Source: Bacteroidales bacterium
GTDB lineage: Bacteria; Bacteroidota; Bacteroidia; Bacteroidales; Tenuifilaceae
Assembly (NCBI GenBank): GCA_020636845.1
Contig: JACJXD010000006.1
Span: 123,397 to 187,396, forward strand
Direction of reading: 5' to 3'
Length of the DNA stretch: 64,000 nt
Shown here: piece after piece, positions 43,855 through 53,695 of the stretch
Layout: each line of letters begins with the position of its first letter
Position numbering within the stretch: the first letter of the stretch is position 1
Position numbers and translations under genes: made by a program
Notes under the pieces: model-generated
What the model saw: only the letters and a program-made list of their open reading frames with translations
Told to the model about the DNA's origin: nothing
Database searches by the model: none

Positions 43855-46365
43855 ATGGCTGAAAATTCAAAAAATGGTAAGGGTGTTAAAAATGCCGATA
43901 CCGAAAATAAGGAAAAGAAAAGTTTTTTTAAGGACGACAGGGTGCGTTTTACTGTAGGATTATTTGTACTCCTTTTTGGTATATACTTTACGTTAGCATT
44001 GCTGTCGTATATTTTTACATGGAAAATCGATCAGAGTTTCGAGTGGCAAAGTGTTTTCTCTGGTTCCGATGTTAAAGTTAGCAATTGGACGGGACGTTTT
44101 GGTGCAATAATATCGGCACAGTTTATGAATCGGTGGTTTGGGTTGCCTTCCATAGCTTTTTCTATAATTATTTTTGCAATTGGGTTAAAACTTTTGCGTT
44201 TATACAATAGAAATCTTTTGAAGTTGGCGTTAAAGGTTACGCTAGGTGTTTTAGTTGCTTCCTTGGTATGTGGATTTTTATTTGGAAACGCTAGGGGCTT
44301 TTTAGGAAGTGGGGTTGGAGGAGCGCATGGTCTCTTTGTTTCGAATTGGATATCGGCAATTTTGGGGAAGTTTGGTGCTGCCTTGTTGCTTTTACTGGTA
44401 ACTGTTGCTTACGTTATCTATATTCGACCATCTAGCTTACATGGGTTTGAAGTTGCGCTTCGAAAGTTGATAGATTGGTTAAAGTCTGTAATGCATCGGG
44501 AAAAAAATGCCAATCAGGATGATGAAGTTATAGATGAGAAGCCTGAGGAGGCTACCGTGCCGATTACTGTTCCGGATAAAGAGCATGATAGCAGCAGCGT
44601 ATCGGTAAACGAGGAAATTACAGAAGACGATAATTCCGATTCTTTTGAGTTAGCATCTTCAGTGGAAAACATGGAAGAGCCGATTCAAGATCTCGATTTT
44701 TCTGTAGAGGCAAGTAGTAGTGAAAATCTTGTTGATGGAAAAGAAAATGTTGGTGATAAGGAGAACGTTGATGATGAGGAGAAACACAACGGAGTAGAGT
44801 TTACCGTTGAGGCGAAAAAGGAAGAAGAGGTTTCGGCTGCTCAGGTTAATAAGCAGGAATTGTACGATCCCAGTTTGGAGTTATCCCACTATCAACGGCC
44901 GCTTTTAGAATTATTGGAAGATTATAGAAATACCACTTCGCCAACCAGCAACGAATTACTGGTCGAAAATAAAAACAAGATTGTTGAAACGCTCTCGAAT
45001 TATAAAATTCAAATTGATAAAATAAAGGCAACAGTTGGCCCAACGGTTACCCTTTACGAAATTGTTCCGGCACCGGGAATCCGAATAAGCAAGATTAAAA
45101 ATTTGGAGGACGATATTGCGTTAAGTTTGGCAGCATTAGGAATACGTATTATTGCTCCAATTCCGGGTAAGGGTACAATTGGAATAGAGGTTCCAAATCA
45201 ACACCCGGAAATAGTTTCGATGCACTCCATTATTAAGTCTCAGAAATTTCAGGATTGCAAGTATGAGTTGGCAATAGCGCTTGGAAAAACAATATCGAAC
45301 GAAATATTCATTTTGGATTTGGCCAAGTTACCTCACTTGCTGGTTGCCGGAGCAACCGGCCAGGGAAAATCCGTGGGGTTAAATGCAATTATTACCTCGT
45401 TGTTGTATAAAAAGCATCCTGCCGAAATAAAGTTTGTGCTTGTCGATCCTAAAAAGGTAGAGTTAACCCTTTATAGCCGTTTGGAGAAGCATTTCTTGGC
45501 CAAGCTACCCGACTCCGACGAAACTATAATTACCGATACCCAAAAGGTTATAAATACGCTAAACTCTTTGTGTATTGAAATGGATAGCAGGTACGAATTG
45601 CTAAAGCAAGCGCAGGTTAGGAACATAAAGGAGTATAACGAGAAGTTTATTGCGCGTAGGCTGAATCCGAATAAAGGACATCGATTCTTACCGTACATAA
45701 TAGTAATAATCGATGAGTTTGCCGACTTAATAATGACTGCGGGTAGAGAGGTGGAAATGCCAATTGCGCGGTTGGCACAGCTAGCTAGGGCTATAGGAAT
45801 TCATTTGATAATTGCCACACAACGTCCTTCAACAAATATTATTACAGGTGTAATTAAGGCTAATTTCCCGGCCCGAATAGCTTTTAGGGTTTCGTCGATG
45901 ATAGATTCCAGAACAATACTGGACCATCCCGGTGCAAATAATCTTATTGGACGAGGCGATATGCTGGTTTCGGCAGGTAGCGATATGGTTAGGGTGCAAT
46001 GTGCTTTTGTTGACATTCCGGAAATAGAGCGAATTACCGATTTTATTGGTAATCAGCAGGGATTTGCCAGTGCATTCTTATTGCCTGAGTATGTACCGGA
46101 AGGTCAGGATAATCTGTTAGAGGTTGACTTGAAGAAGAGGGATGAGTTGTTTGAAGATGCAGCCCGGCTTATCGTTCAATCGCAAATGGGTTCAACTTCG
46201 CTTATACAAAGGAAATTCTCCATCGGATATAATCGGGCAGGTAGAATTATCGACCAGTTAGAAGCGGCTGGTATTGTTGGCCCATTCGAAGGTAGTAAAG
46301 CGCGACAGGTGTTAATTGTCGATGACTTGTCGTTAGAGCAGCTCTTGAACAATCTGAATAGTTAG
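43855..46365 (+). CDS. ftsK: DNA translocase FtsK
   Basis: An 836-residue FtsK/SpoIIIE translocase. The N-terminus has four to five membrane helices (about 30-195), then an acidic linker (about 215-335), the alpha and beta motor domains (about 340-760) and the gamma DNA-reading winged helix (about 770-830, RKFSIGYNRAGRIIDQLEAAGIVGP in pieces). Walker A is GATGQGKS near residue 497 and Walker B IIVIIDEFADL near 615. It pumps DNA at the division septum and directs chromosome dimer resolution. lolA follows 120 nt downstream with its own promoter, a pairing seen in many bacteria. Confidence 0.97.
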   Translation: MAENSKNGKGVKNADTENKEKKSFFKDDRVRFTVGLFVLLFGIYFTLALLSYIFTWKIDQSFEWQSVFSGSDVKVSNWTGRFGAIISAQFMNRWFGLPSIAFSIIIFAIGLKLLRLYNRNLLKLALKVTLGVLVASLVCGFLFGNARGFLGSGVGGAHGLFVSNWISAILGKFGAALLLLLVTVAYVIYIRPSSLHGFEVALRKLIDWLKSVMHREKNANQDDEVIDEKPEEATVPITVPDKEHDSSSVSVNEEITEDDNSDSFELASSVENMEEPIQDLDFSVEASSSENLVDGKENVGDKENVDDEEKHNGVEFTVEAKKEEEVSAAQVNKQELYDPSLELSHYQRPLLELLEDYRNTTSPTSNELLVENKNKIVETLSNYKIQIDKIKATVGPTVTLYEIVPAPGIRISKIKNLEDDIALSLAALGIRIIAPIPGKGTIGIEVPNQHPEIVSMHSIIKSQKFQDCKYELAIALGKTISNEIFILDLAKLPHLLVAGATGQGKSVGLNAIITSLLYKKHPAEIKFVLVDPKKVELTLYSRLEKHFLAKLPDSDETIITDTQKVINTLNSLCIEMDSRYELLKQAQVRNIKEYNEKFIARRLNPNKGHRFLPYIIVIIDEFADLIMTAGREVEMPIARLAQLARAIGIHLIIATQRPSTNIITGVIKANFPARIAFRVSSMIDSRTILDHPGANNLIGRGDMLVSAGSDMVRVQCAFVDIPEIERITDFIGNQQGFASAFLLPEYVPEGQDNLLEVDLKKRDELFEDAARLIVQSQMGSTSLIQRKFSIGYNRAGRIIDQLEAAGIVGPFEGSKARQVLIVDDLSLEQLLNNLNS

Positions 46366-46379
46366 TGCTGAAAAAATGC

Positions 46380-46387
46380 TATCTTTG
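46380..46387 (+). promoter_or_regulatory. -7 box for the lolA-cysC region
   Basis: TATCTTTG matches TAnnTTTG, 98 nt upstream of the lolA-like ATG at 46486 and 15 nt after the ftsK stop. Confidence 0.5.
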
Positions 46388-46485
46388 CACTCCAAAGTTT
46401 TGGTATGTTATTTGGAATTACTTGGTTATAGTTCAAAAGTTTAGAATTGTATTGCGTATAATGTAATTATCAAAAATAGAATCAA

Positions 46486-47136
46486 ATGAGAATATTCAAG
46501 TTGTCTGTGTTTTTTTTGCTTATTGGAGTGCTTGTTGCGAATGCGCAGGATGATGAAAGGGCAATAAAGGCCGTTAAGGAGTTTAGCCAGAAAATGCAAA
46601 CGGTAAAAAGCATTTCTGCAAATTTTACCTTTACACTCGAAAATCTTCAGGAAAATATAACCGATACTCATCAAGGCAAAATTATTTTGAAGGGGAATAT
46701 GTATTGGCTGGAATTAATGGGCATGGAACTTTTTTTCGACGGAAAAACAAAGTGGCAATATATTAAGGATGCAAACGAAGTAACCATTTCAACTCCAAAT
46801 GGTGGTGATGGTGGATTTATGGACGATCCAACAACTCTTTTTAGGGATTACGATAAAAACTTTAAGTCGAAGTTTAAAGGGCAAAAGCAAGTTCGTAACA
46901 GGGTTATTTACGAAATGGATTTTTATCCGCGTAATCTTAATTTGCCGTATTCTTCGGTAAAGTTGGAGTTCGATAGAAATTCGTTGGAGCCAATTCTTAT
47001 CCGTTATCAAGGAAAGGATGGAAATAACTACATTATTAAGGTAAAGAATTTTAGAACAAATATTCCCGTTCGGGACGATCGGTTTACTTTCAATGCTAAG
47101 AAGTTTAAGGGTGTCGAAGTTGTCGATATGCGCTAG
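46486..47136 (+). CDS. lolA: LolA-like outer-membrane lipoprotein carrier
   Basis: A 216-residue periplasmic protein: signal peptide (about 1-20, ending VANAQ) and a LolA half-barrel. Family features are the SISANFTFTLENLQ start of the mature chain, GKIILKGNMYWLEL and the late VKLEFDRNSLEPILIRYQG and VPVRDDRFTF strand pairs. LolA carries lipoproteins released by LolCDE across the periplasm. Its place after ftsK is conserved widely. It is followed 22 nt later by cysC. Confidence 0.88.
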   Translation: MRIFKLSVFFLLIGVLVANAQDDERAIKAVKEFSQKMQTVKSISANFTFTLENLQENITDTHQGKIILKGNMYWLELMGMELFFDGKTKWQYIKDANEVTISTPNGGDGGFMDDPTTLFRDYDKNFKSKFKGQKQVRNRVIYEMDFYPRNLNLPYSSVKLEFDRNSLEPILIRYQGKDGNNYIIKVKNFRTNIPVRDDRFTFNAKKFKGVEVVDMR

Positions 47137-47158
47137 TTAGCAACTCTTAAATTTTGAG

Positions 47159-47695
47159 ATGTTCAAAATATCACCAATAACAGTATGGCTTACGGGTTTA
47201 CCTTCGTCGGGTAAAACTACATTGGGAACACTTTTGGTTAAGTCCTTAAAAGAAAAGGACGTTGAAACTGTATTGCTCGATGGCGATGATGTAAGAAAAT
47301 TGGTATGCAGCGATTTGGGTTTTTCCAATGACGACAGGTTCGAAAACATTAGACGGGCTGCATCCATTGCAAGGTTATTGAACAATCAGGGCGTTGTTGT
47401 TGTTTGTTGTTTTGTTTCGCCTTTGGAATTAATGCGACAGAACGCCAAAAAAATTATTGGTGACAATTTATTCTTTGAAGTTTTTATCGATGCGGATGTC
47501 GAAACGTGTAGCAAGCGGGATGTTAAGGGGCTATATAGCAAAGCTCGCCAAGGAATAATATCGGACATGACTGGGATTTCTGCACCATACGAAGTCCCTG
47601 AAAATCCTCGGTTAACCATTAAAACTTCCGAGACAACCGTTTCGGAGGCTTTCGAAATTCTGAACAAGAACGTAGAAATTTGGTTAAAAGAGTGA
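47159..47695 (+). CDS. cysC: adenylylsulfate (APS) kinase
   Basis: A 178-residue stand-alone APS kinase. The P-loop TGLPSSGKTT lies at residues 12-21, LLDGDDVRKLV near 40-50, and DRFENIRRAASIARLL with the APS-binding arginines follows. Most relatives have GLSGAGKST in the P-loop; the PSSGKTT form seen here is a known variant. It phosphorylates APS to PAPS, the activated sulfate for reduction or sulfation. It forms a run with cysD (55 nt) and cysN (77 nt). Confidence 0.93.
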   Translation: MFKISPITVWLTGLPSSGKTTLGTLLVKSLKEKDVETVLLDGDDVRKLVCSDLGFSNDDRFENIRRAASIARLLNNQGVVVVCCFVSPLELMRQNAKKIIGDNLFFEVFIDADVETCSKRDVKGLYSKARQGIISDMTGISAPYEVPENPRLTIKTSETTVSEAFEILNKNVEIWLKE

Positions 47696-47750
47696 TATGT
47701 AATCTGCATTGAATTTTATTGGCAAATAATACCTGAAAATTTAGGATTAT

Positions 47751-48653
47751 ATGAAGTTGAAGTTTAATCATTTAAGAGAACTTGAGTCCGAATCGATTTT
47801 TGTCATCAGGGAGGTTGTTTCTCAGTTTGAAAATCCTGTAATGCTATTTAGTGGAGGTAAGGATTCCATTGTGATGTACCATTTGGCACGAAAGGCTTTT
47901 TTCCCGGCAAAGGTTCCTTTCCCTTTAATGCACATCGATACGGGACACAATTTTAAGGAGACAATCGATTTTAGGGATTGGCTGGTAAAGGAAACTGGAG
48001 TTCAGTTAATAGTTCGTTACGTTCAGGATTCTATTGACAAAGGTAGGGTTGTAGAGGAAACTGGCTACAATGCCAGCCGCAATAAGTTACAAACGGTTAC
48101 TTTGCTCGATGGTATAGAAGAGTTAAAGGTTGATTGTGCAATGGGCGGTGGCCGTCGCGACGAGGAGAAGGCGCGTGCAAAAGAACGGTTCTTTTCCCAT
48201 AGAGACGAATTCGGACAGTGGGATCCCAAAAATCAACGTCCGGAGTTGTGGAATTTGTTTAATGGACGGAAAAATATAGGTGAGCATTTTAGAGTATTCC
48301 CGATAAGTAACTGGACAGAGATGGATGTTTGGCAGTATATATTAATGGAGAATATTGCTCTTCCTTCGCTCTATTTCTCTCACGAGAGGGAGGTGTTCGA
48401 ACGCGATGGTGTACTGTATGCCAAATCGCCATTTATTAAGATGAGGGATACGGAGAAGATTGAGAAGAAGATTGTACGTTTTCGTACCATTGGCGATGCA
48501 ACATGTACCGGAGCAATTGAGTCACCTGCCGATACGCTGGAGGATATTATTCGTGAAGTTGCGGCAACACGTGTTACCGAACGTGGCGGTCGAGCCGACG
48601 ATAAACGTTCCGAAGCAGCTATGGAGGACAGAAAAATAGAAGGTTACTTCTAA
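47751..48653 (+). CDS. cysD: sulfate adenylyltransferase, small subunit
   Basis: A 300-residue CysD of the PP-loop ATP pyrophosphatase family. The PP-loop SGGKDS lies at residues 34-39, with CAMGGGRRDEEKARAKER near 126-143, and ISNWTEMDVWQYI, and the C-terminal RGGRADDKRSEAAMEDRKIEGYF region, all conserved. With CysN it makes APS from sulfate and ATP. The length and gene order cysC-cysD-cysN are normal. Confidence 0.97.
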   Translation: MKLKFNHLRELESESIFVIREVVSQFENPVMLFSGGKDSIVMYHLARKAFFPAKVPFPLMHIDTGHNFKETIDFRDWLVKETGVQLIVRYVQDSIDKGRVVEETGYNASRNKLQTVTLLDGIEELKVDCAMGGGRRDEEKARAKERFFSHRDEFGQWDPKNQRPELWNLFNGRKNIGEHFRVFPISNWTEMDVWQYILMENIALPSLYFSHEREVFERDGVLYAKSPFIKMRDTEKIEKKIVRFRTIGDATCTGAIESPADTLEDIIREVAATRVTERGGRADDKRSEAAMEDRKIEGYF

Positions 48654-48730
48654 TTTTCTATCAATTTAGGGGAAGTAAAAACAACAATTATTTTTTGATT
48701 TTAACTTTGATTTCTGGAGTATAAACGTTT

Positions 48731-50011
48731 ATGGAAAATACATCTTCTAATCAAACATATTTGGATATGGAATTGCTCCGGTTTACTACAGCCGGTAGCG
48801 TTGACGATGGAAAAAGTACATTAATTGGCCGACTTTTGTACGATTCAAAAGCTATTTTTCAGGATCAGCTCGAAGCTATTGAGAAGGCCAGCATAAAAAA
48901 GGGTGAGGAACATATAAATTTAGCGCTGGTTACGGATGGCCTTCGTGCCGAACGCGAGCAGGGAATTACTATAGATGTTGCTTACCGTTACTTTCATACA
49001 CCTAAGCGTAAGTTTATTATAGCCGATACTCCGGGGCATATCCAGTACACCCGAAATATGGTTACAGGCGCATCAACGGCAAATGCGGCGGTTATTTTGG
49101 TTGATGCCCGCCACGGTGTAATAGAGCAAACCATTCGTCATGCCTACATCTCGTCGCTTTTAAGAATTCCCCATGTTATTGTTTGCGTTAACAAGATGGA
49201 TTTGGTCGATTTTAAGCAGGACGTTTTTACTCAAATTCAGGAGCGTTTCTTGTCTTTTTCCGATCATTTGGATTTGCACGATGTTCGTTTTATTCCTATA
49301 AGTGCGTTGTTGGGCGATAATGTGGTTGAGCGTTCTAAAAATATGGATTGGTATCAGGGGCCTACGCTTATGTACTTGTTAGAAACCATATATATATCCA
49401 ACGACTATAACCTTTTAGATGCACGCTTTCCTGTACAGTATGTTATTCGTCCTCAATCTGCCGAATATCCCGATTACAGAGGTTATGCCGGTAGGGTTGC
49501 CAGCGGGACATTTAAGGTGGGGGATAAGGTAAAAGTTCTTCCGTCGGGTTTTTCTTCGGTTATCAAAGAAATCGATTTTTGGCAGGATTCTCTCGATAGT
49601 ATAACCGCACCTCAGTCGGGAACTATAGTTTTAGAAGATGATTTGGATATTTCTAGGGGATGTATGATTATTCCGGAAGAAAATGGGATTAAGCAGGGAC
49701 AGGATATCGAGTTGATGGTTTGCTGGCTTAACGAAAAGCCCATGCAGGTTGGCGGAAAATATGCGGTTAAGCATACTACAAACGATTTACGATGCCTTGT
49801 TAAAGAGGTAAAGTATAAGGTGAATATCAATACGTTAGATAAGGATTACGACGATAAGAATGTTGGTTTAAACGATATTGCCTGCATTACCATACGAACA
49901 ACCAAACCTTTATTTTACGATTCGTATAGAAAAAATCGTATAACGGGAAGTTTAATTCTTATTGATGAGGCTACCAATATTACCGTTGGAGCCGGAATGA
50001 TAAACGATTAA
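48731..50011 (+). CDS. cysN: sulfate adenylyltransferase, GTPase subunit
   Basis: A 426-residue CysN, without the C-terminal APS-kinase fusion seen in NodQ-type enzymes; cysC is separate here. The GTPase motifs are GSVDDGKST (22-30), DTPGH near 97, and NKMD near 152, followed by two beta-barrel domains as in EF-Tu. GTP hydrolysis drives adenylation of sulfate by CysD. The stop codon overlaps the stop of the convergent NUDIX gene by 4 nt through a shared TTAA. Confidence 0.96.
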   Translation: MENTSSNQTYLDMELLRFTTAGSVDDGKSTLIGRLLYDSKAIFQDQLEAIEKASIKKGEEHINLALVTDGLRAEREQGITIDVAYRYFHTPKRKFIIADTPGHIQYTRNMVTGASTANAAVILVDARHGVIEQTIRHAYISSLLRIPHVIVCVNKMDLVDFKQDVFTQIQERFLSFSDHLDLHDVRFIPISALLGDNVVERSKNMDWYQGPTLMYLLETIYISNDYNLLDARFPVQYVIRPQSAEYPDYRGYAGRVASGTFKVGDKVKVLPSGFSSVIKEIDFWQDSLDSITAPQSGTIVLEDDLDISRGCMIIPEENGIKQGQDIELMVCWLNEKPMQVGGKYAVKHTTNDLRCLVKEVKYKVNINTLDKDYDDKNVGLNDIACITIRTTKPLFYDSYRKNRITGSLILIDEATNITVGAGMIND

Positions 50012-50454
50012 ATTTTTGCTTTTTGTTTGGCCATCTCAATAATCAGGGCATGGTCAAAGGCAAGTTCGGGTAAACTATCAATAGGAAACCAGTTGGCCTT
50101 TTCGGCATCATCGCCGGCATGTAGCGTTGCGTTATCGGGAGTGGTAGTTCCCCAAAATGCTACCGAAATATTTCTATCGCGAGGATCTCTGTCTATTCCA
50201 TCGAATGCAAAGAGTTGGGTGAGGTTAACCCTTGTTAGTCCGGTTTCCTCCTGAAGTTCTCTTTTAGCGGCGTCAACCAGTAACTCGTTCATTTCAGGGA
50301 AACCTCCGGGAAGAGCATAACCTCCTTTAAACGGTGGATTTAATCGTTTAACTAAAAGCAATTCGGGTACAGAATTCTTGTTTATCTTGAAAATAACTGC
50401 ATCTACAGTTACAAGCATTCTGGGATATTTGTAACAGAAATTATTGTTCGTCAT
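50008..50454 (-). CDS. NUDIX hydrolase
   Basis: A 148-residue NUDIX protein with a complete box: G51-x5-E57-x7-R65-E66-L67-x-E69-E70-x-G72. It hydrolyses a nucleoside diphosphate linked to another moiety; the N-terminal VTVDAVIFKI and the DRDPRDRNISVAFWG segment resemble ADP-ribose pyrophosphatase-like members. The ATG at 50454 lies inside the end of the 42-residue gene upstream, a 14-nt overlap pointing to translational coupling. Confidence 0.92.
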   Translation of the reverse strand: MTNNNFCYKYPRMLVTVDAVIFKINKNSVPELLLVKRLNPPFKGGYALPGGFPEMNELLVDAAKRELQEETGLTRVNLTQLFAFDGIDRDPRDRNISVAFWGTTTPDNATLHAGDDAEKANWFPIDSLPELAFDHALIIEMAKQKAKI

Positions 50455-50569
50455 GGGTATCTTCCGAGTTATCTGAGTTCTTCGAACGACGCTTGTCGCG
50501 AATGGTTAGAGCAATCCAAACGGCTATGGCAATTATTATAAACGATATTAGTACCTGATTCCCTATCAT
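50441..50569 (-). CDS. 42-residue single-span membrane protein
   Basis: A short frame reads M-IGNQVLISFIIIAIAVWIA then LTIRDKRRS and an acidic, Asp/Glu/Ser-rich tail. It has one membrane helix (residues about 6-23), a basic stop-transfer patch and a cytoplasmic tail, so the N-terminus would be outside. It begins 16 nt after the NlpC/P60 stop and its end overlaps the NUDIX start by 14 nt, with all three on the minus strand. I know no family for it. The position in a tight gene run and the clean membrane-protein layout support it being real. Confidence 0.6.
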   Translation of the reverse strand: MIGNQVLISFIIIAIAVWIALTIRDKRRSKNSDNSEDTHDEQ

Positions 50570-50585
50570 TGGTGCATAATTAAGA

Positions 50586-51347
50586 CTAAATAATACGTTT
50601 TATAATTCTTAACTTATGGGAATAGTCTTTCTTTTGTAAGTCGAATATTCCTTGATGGTCGAATTTATCGATTCTAACGTAACCCGAACTATGTATTATT
50701 GTCTGATTGCCGGTTAAAATTCCCACATGTATAATTTCATTTTCATCGTTATCGAAAAAGGCTAAGTCGCCGGGTTGTACTTGGTTAACAAATTCAACAT
50801 CCGTTCCAATTGCCGCTTGTTGTTTGGCGTCGCGGGGTAGGCTAATTCCACATATTTTAAAAACAACTTGGGTAAGTCCGGAACAATCTATGCCAAACGG
50901 CGATCGTCCGCCCCATAGGTAAGGTGCGTTGATGAATTGCTTTGCAACTTCAATTATTCTGTCGTTGATGCTTGCAGGAAGTTGAATTAATGGGTTACCC
51001 AAGCATTCAAAATCTTCTTTATTAATCCTAAAAATTCCGTTGTTAAAGTTAGGTAGTTCCGATCCCGGACATATAATAAAAGAGAATGGGTCGTTTTTTT
51101 GCTTCACTTTCACTATGGAAGCGTTAATTATTTTGGAATCGATATTGATATTGTTGGTTGGTACAATTGAACGGGAGTCAATCCATCCCGGGTATTGGTC
51201 GAATGTACTGGTTATTCTGTACCAGTTTTTAAACTTTTCAAGGATTTCTAATGTTTCTCCAAATAAAAGTTGATTAACCATTTCGCTAGTTTCGCTGGGT
51301 TCTTTGCGTACCGATGCTAAACTTTTTATTAGAGTTCCTTGTTCCAT
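50586..51347 (-). CDS. NlpC/P60-family cell-wall peptidase with SH3 domains
   Basis: A 253-residue C40 peptidase. Two SH3b-like regions (about 5-65 and 75-120) precede the NlpC/P60 domain (about 130-253). The nucleophile is in GIDCSGLTQ at about residue 155, the catalytic histidine in IIHVGILTG near 207, and a third residue in IIHSSGYV near 219. It most likely cleaves the gamma-D-glutamyl-diamino acid bond in muropeptides, as in the dipeptidyl-peptidase VI group. No signal peptide is seen, which fits cytoplasmic muropeptide recycling. It heads the run with the small membrane protein and NUDIX genes. Confidence 0.9.
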   Translation of the reverse strand: MEQGTLIKSLASVRKEPSETSEMVNQLLFGETLEILEKFKNWYRITSTFDQYPGWIDSRSIVPTNNINIDSKIINASIVKVKQKNDPFSFIICPGSELPNFNNGIFRINKEDFECLGNPLIQLPASINDRIIEVAKQFINAPYLWGGRSPFGIDCSGLTQVVFKICGISLPRDAKQQAAIGTDVEFVNQVQPGDLAFFDNDENEIIHVGILTGNQTIIHSSGYVRIDKFDHQGIFDLQKKDYSHKLRIIKRII

Positions 51348-51573
51348 AAGTTGAAAAATGAAAAGGGTAAAAGTATTTTCAATAGGTAAAAATATGAATT
51401 ATTTATAAATCTTATTGATATATGAGCGCATGCTTTTTATGAGATGGGATGTTTTTGGCTCGGAATTTTACACAAAATGAGGGAATAGCCCTGTAATATA
51501 GATTTATAGTATTTTGTTTAATAGCAGTATCAATTTTGTATCTTTACAATTCATTTAAAATTCAGACGAGCAT

Positions 51574-53691
51574 ATGCAAAAAGGTTGGAAACACAGGTTT
51601 ACCTTAATAAATTTTATGAGGTTTTTATACATTTTTGGAGCGTTTGTGGCTGTTTTGCTTTTATTTCCTCATGGTGGAAAGTTTGGTTACGAATTCCGTA
51701 ATGGAAAGCCTTGGATGCACGACGACCTTTATGCGCCTTTCGATTTTCCTGTTTACAAAACCGAAACGGAACTGGTACAAGAAAGAAACAATATTTTAAA
51801 AAATGCCAAGCATTTTTATCGGCTCGACTCTACTATTAGCGTTGCTTCTGTTGGGAAGTTCCGAAGCGATTTTCGGAATATTTGGGATGGATATATAAAT
51901 CAAAGCGTAAATGTTCAGTATATTTCTACTAAGCATAAGGATGCAGTAAAAAAGACGATAATTAGTAGAGCGGTAGATATCCTAAATGAAATATATGCCA
52001 AAGGGATATTCGAAAAGTCGAATCTTGAAATTGAGCGGGAATCTAACTCTGAATTTTCGCTTGTTGTAGGAAATAAAATTTACGATTACAACTATACCGA
52101 TGTTTATACTAAGGTTTCAGCAATAGATTACTTGAAGCGTAAGGTTGAAAAGTTAGATATTTCTGTAAAGGATACCGTATTTCTAAATGTTTTTAAGTAT
52201 GTCGATTTTCAACCGTATATAAAGCCGAATCTGTTTTTCGACGATGGCTTAACCCAAAAGTATAAAACGGAATTACTGTCAAATATTTCGCTTACACATG
52301 GGTTGGTGCAGGCCGGTGAGCGAATAGTTTCGCAAGGCGAAGTGATTTCTCCCGATGTTTTTCAGGAATTAGAATCGTTAAAAAGGGAATACGAAAATAA
52401 GTTGGGTTCTCGTAAAACCTTTGCCATAATGTTTGGAAACGCCATTCTTGTTTTTTCGTTGTTTGTATTGCTTGTGCTATTCCTTTTAAATTTCCGTCCC
52501 GAGGTGCTTAAGGAAACCTCGAAGTTGTTGTTTATACTGATGATGATATTGTTAATGGTGTTTATTACTTCGTATGTGGTCCGAAAGGATGTTTTCAATA
52601 TCTATATAATTCCTCTGGTTATTGTTCCGATTTTTATAAAAACCTTTTTCGATTCCCGTTTAGCGCTATTTGTGCACATGCTCATTATTTTTATGATAGG
52701 GTTTTTAGTGCCTAATAGTTTTGAGTTTGTATTTATAAACTTTGCGGCAGGTGTAGTTGCAATTATCAGTTTAACAAATTTTTATAGACGTGGACGCTTG
52801 TTCCTTACGGTTAGTTTGGTTTATGTAACGTATGTTTTGCTCCACTTAGGGTTGGTAACTGTTGAGGAGGGGACTCCGTTGGCCGAAAAAGGAACTACGT
52901 TTCTTTGGTTTGCCATAAATGCTTTGCTTTTACTAGCTTCGTACCAGTTGGTTTACTTATTCGAGAAACTGTTTGGCTTTTTGTCCGATGCCACGCTAAT
53001 AGAACTTTCCGATACAAACCTAGATTTGTTGAGAAAATTGGCCGAGGTTGCACCTGGCACTTTTCAACATTCGTTGCAAGTGGCTAATTTAGCCGAGAGT
53101 GCAGTAATGCAGGTTGGCGGAAATACATTGTTGGTTCGGGCAGGGGCATTGTACCATGATATAGGAAAAATGGCAAACCCATTTTACTTTGTGGAGAATC
53201 AAGTTAACGATTACAACCCACATCGCAACTTGGATTATGCCGAAAGCGCTAAAATTATTATTAACCATGTAACCGAGGGTGTAAAAATTGCCAAGAAGGC
53301 CGGCTTGCCTCAGCAGATTATCGATTTTATACAAACACATCATGGGACGTCAAAAGTCAGGTATTTCTTTCAAAAACAGCGGGATAAATATAGCGACGAA
53401 GAAGTTGATGCCAAGCAGTTTACTTATCCGGGGCCAAAGCCGATGTCAAAAGAAACGGCAATTGTTATGATGTCCGATACTATTGAGGCGGCTTCCCGAA
53501 GCTTAAAGGACATAACAGCGGCTAAAATAGATGAACTTGTGGAAACGTTAATTACCAGACAGCAGAACGAAGGACAATTCGAAAATGCGGACGTTACGTT
53601 CAAGGAATTAACGGATATAAAATCGATATTCAAACGGAAGTTGGAGAATATTTATCATGCACGAATAGAGTATCCCAAAGAGAGCAATTAA
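51574..53691 (+). CDS. pgpH: PgpH-type HD-domain cyclic-di-AMP phosphodiesterase
   Basis: A 705-residue membrane phosphohydrolase. One helix (about 15-35) is followed by an extracellular 7TMR-HDED domain (about 45-275), seven membrane helices (about 285-475) and a cytoplasmic HD domain (about 490-660). The HD residues lie in TFQHSLQVANLA near 496, GALYHDIGKM near 525 and the NHVTEGVKIAKKAG helix. Proteins of this layout hydrolyse c-di-AMP to pApA. A TATCTTTA box at about 51549 is close to the promoter consensus. The stop is 4 nt from that of the convergent TPR-SpoIIE gene. Confidence 0.93.
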   Translation: MQKGWKHRFTLINFMRFLYIFGAFVAVLLLFPHGGKFGYEFRNGKPWMHDDLYAPFDFPVYKTETELVQERNNILKNAKHFYRLDSTISVASVGKFRSDFRNIWDGYINQSVNVQYISTKHKDAVKKTIISRAVDILNEIYAKGIFEKSNLEIERESNSEFSLVVGNKIYDYNYTDVYTKVSAIDYLKRKVEKLDISVKDTVFLNVFKYVDFQPYIKPNLFFDDGLTQKYKTELLSNISLTHGLVQAGERIVSQGEVISPDVFQELESLKREYENKLGSRKTFAIMFGNAILVFSLFVLLVLFLLNFRPEVLKETSKLLFILMMILLMVFITSYVVRKDVFNIYIIPLVIVPIFIKTFFDSRLALFVHMLIIFMIGFLVPNSFEFVFINFAAGVVAIISLTNFYRRGRLFLTVSLVYVTYVLLHLGLVTVEEGTPLAEKGTTFLWFAINALLLLASYQLVYLFEKLFGFLSDATLIELSDTNLDLLRKLAEVAPGTFQHSLQVANLAESAVMQVGGNTLLVRAGALYHDIGKMANPFYFVENQVNDYNPHRNLDYAESAKIIINHVTEGVKIAKKAGLPQQIIDFIQTHHGTSKVRYFFQKQRDKYSDEEVDAKQFTYPGPKPMSKETAIVMMSDTIEAASRSLKDITAAKIDELVETLITRQQNEGQFENADVTFKELTDIKSIFKRKLENIYHARIEYPKESN

Positions 53692-53695
53692 CCGC

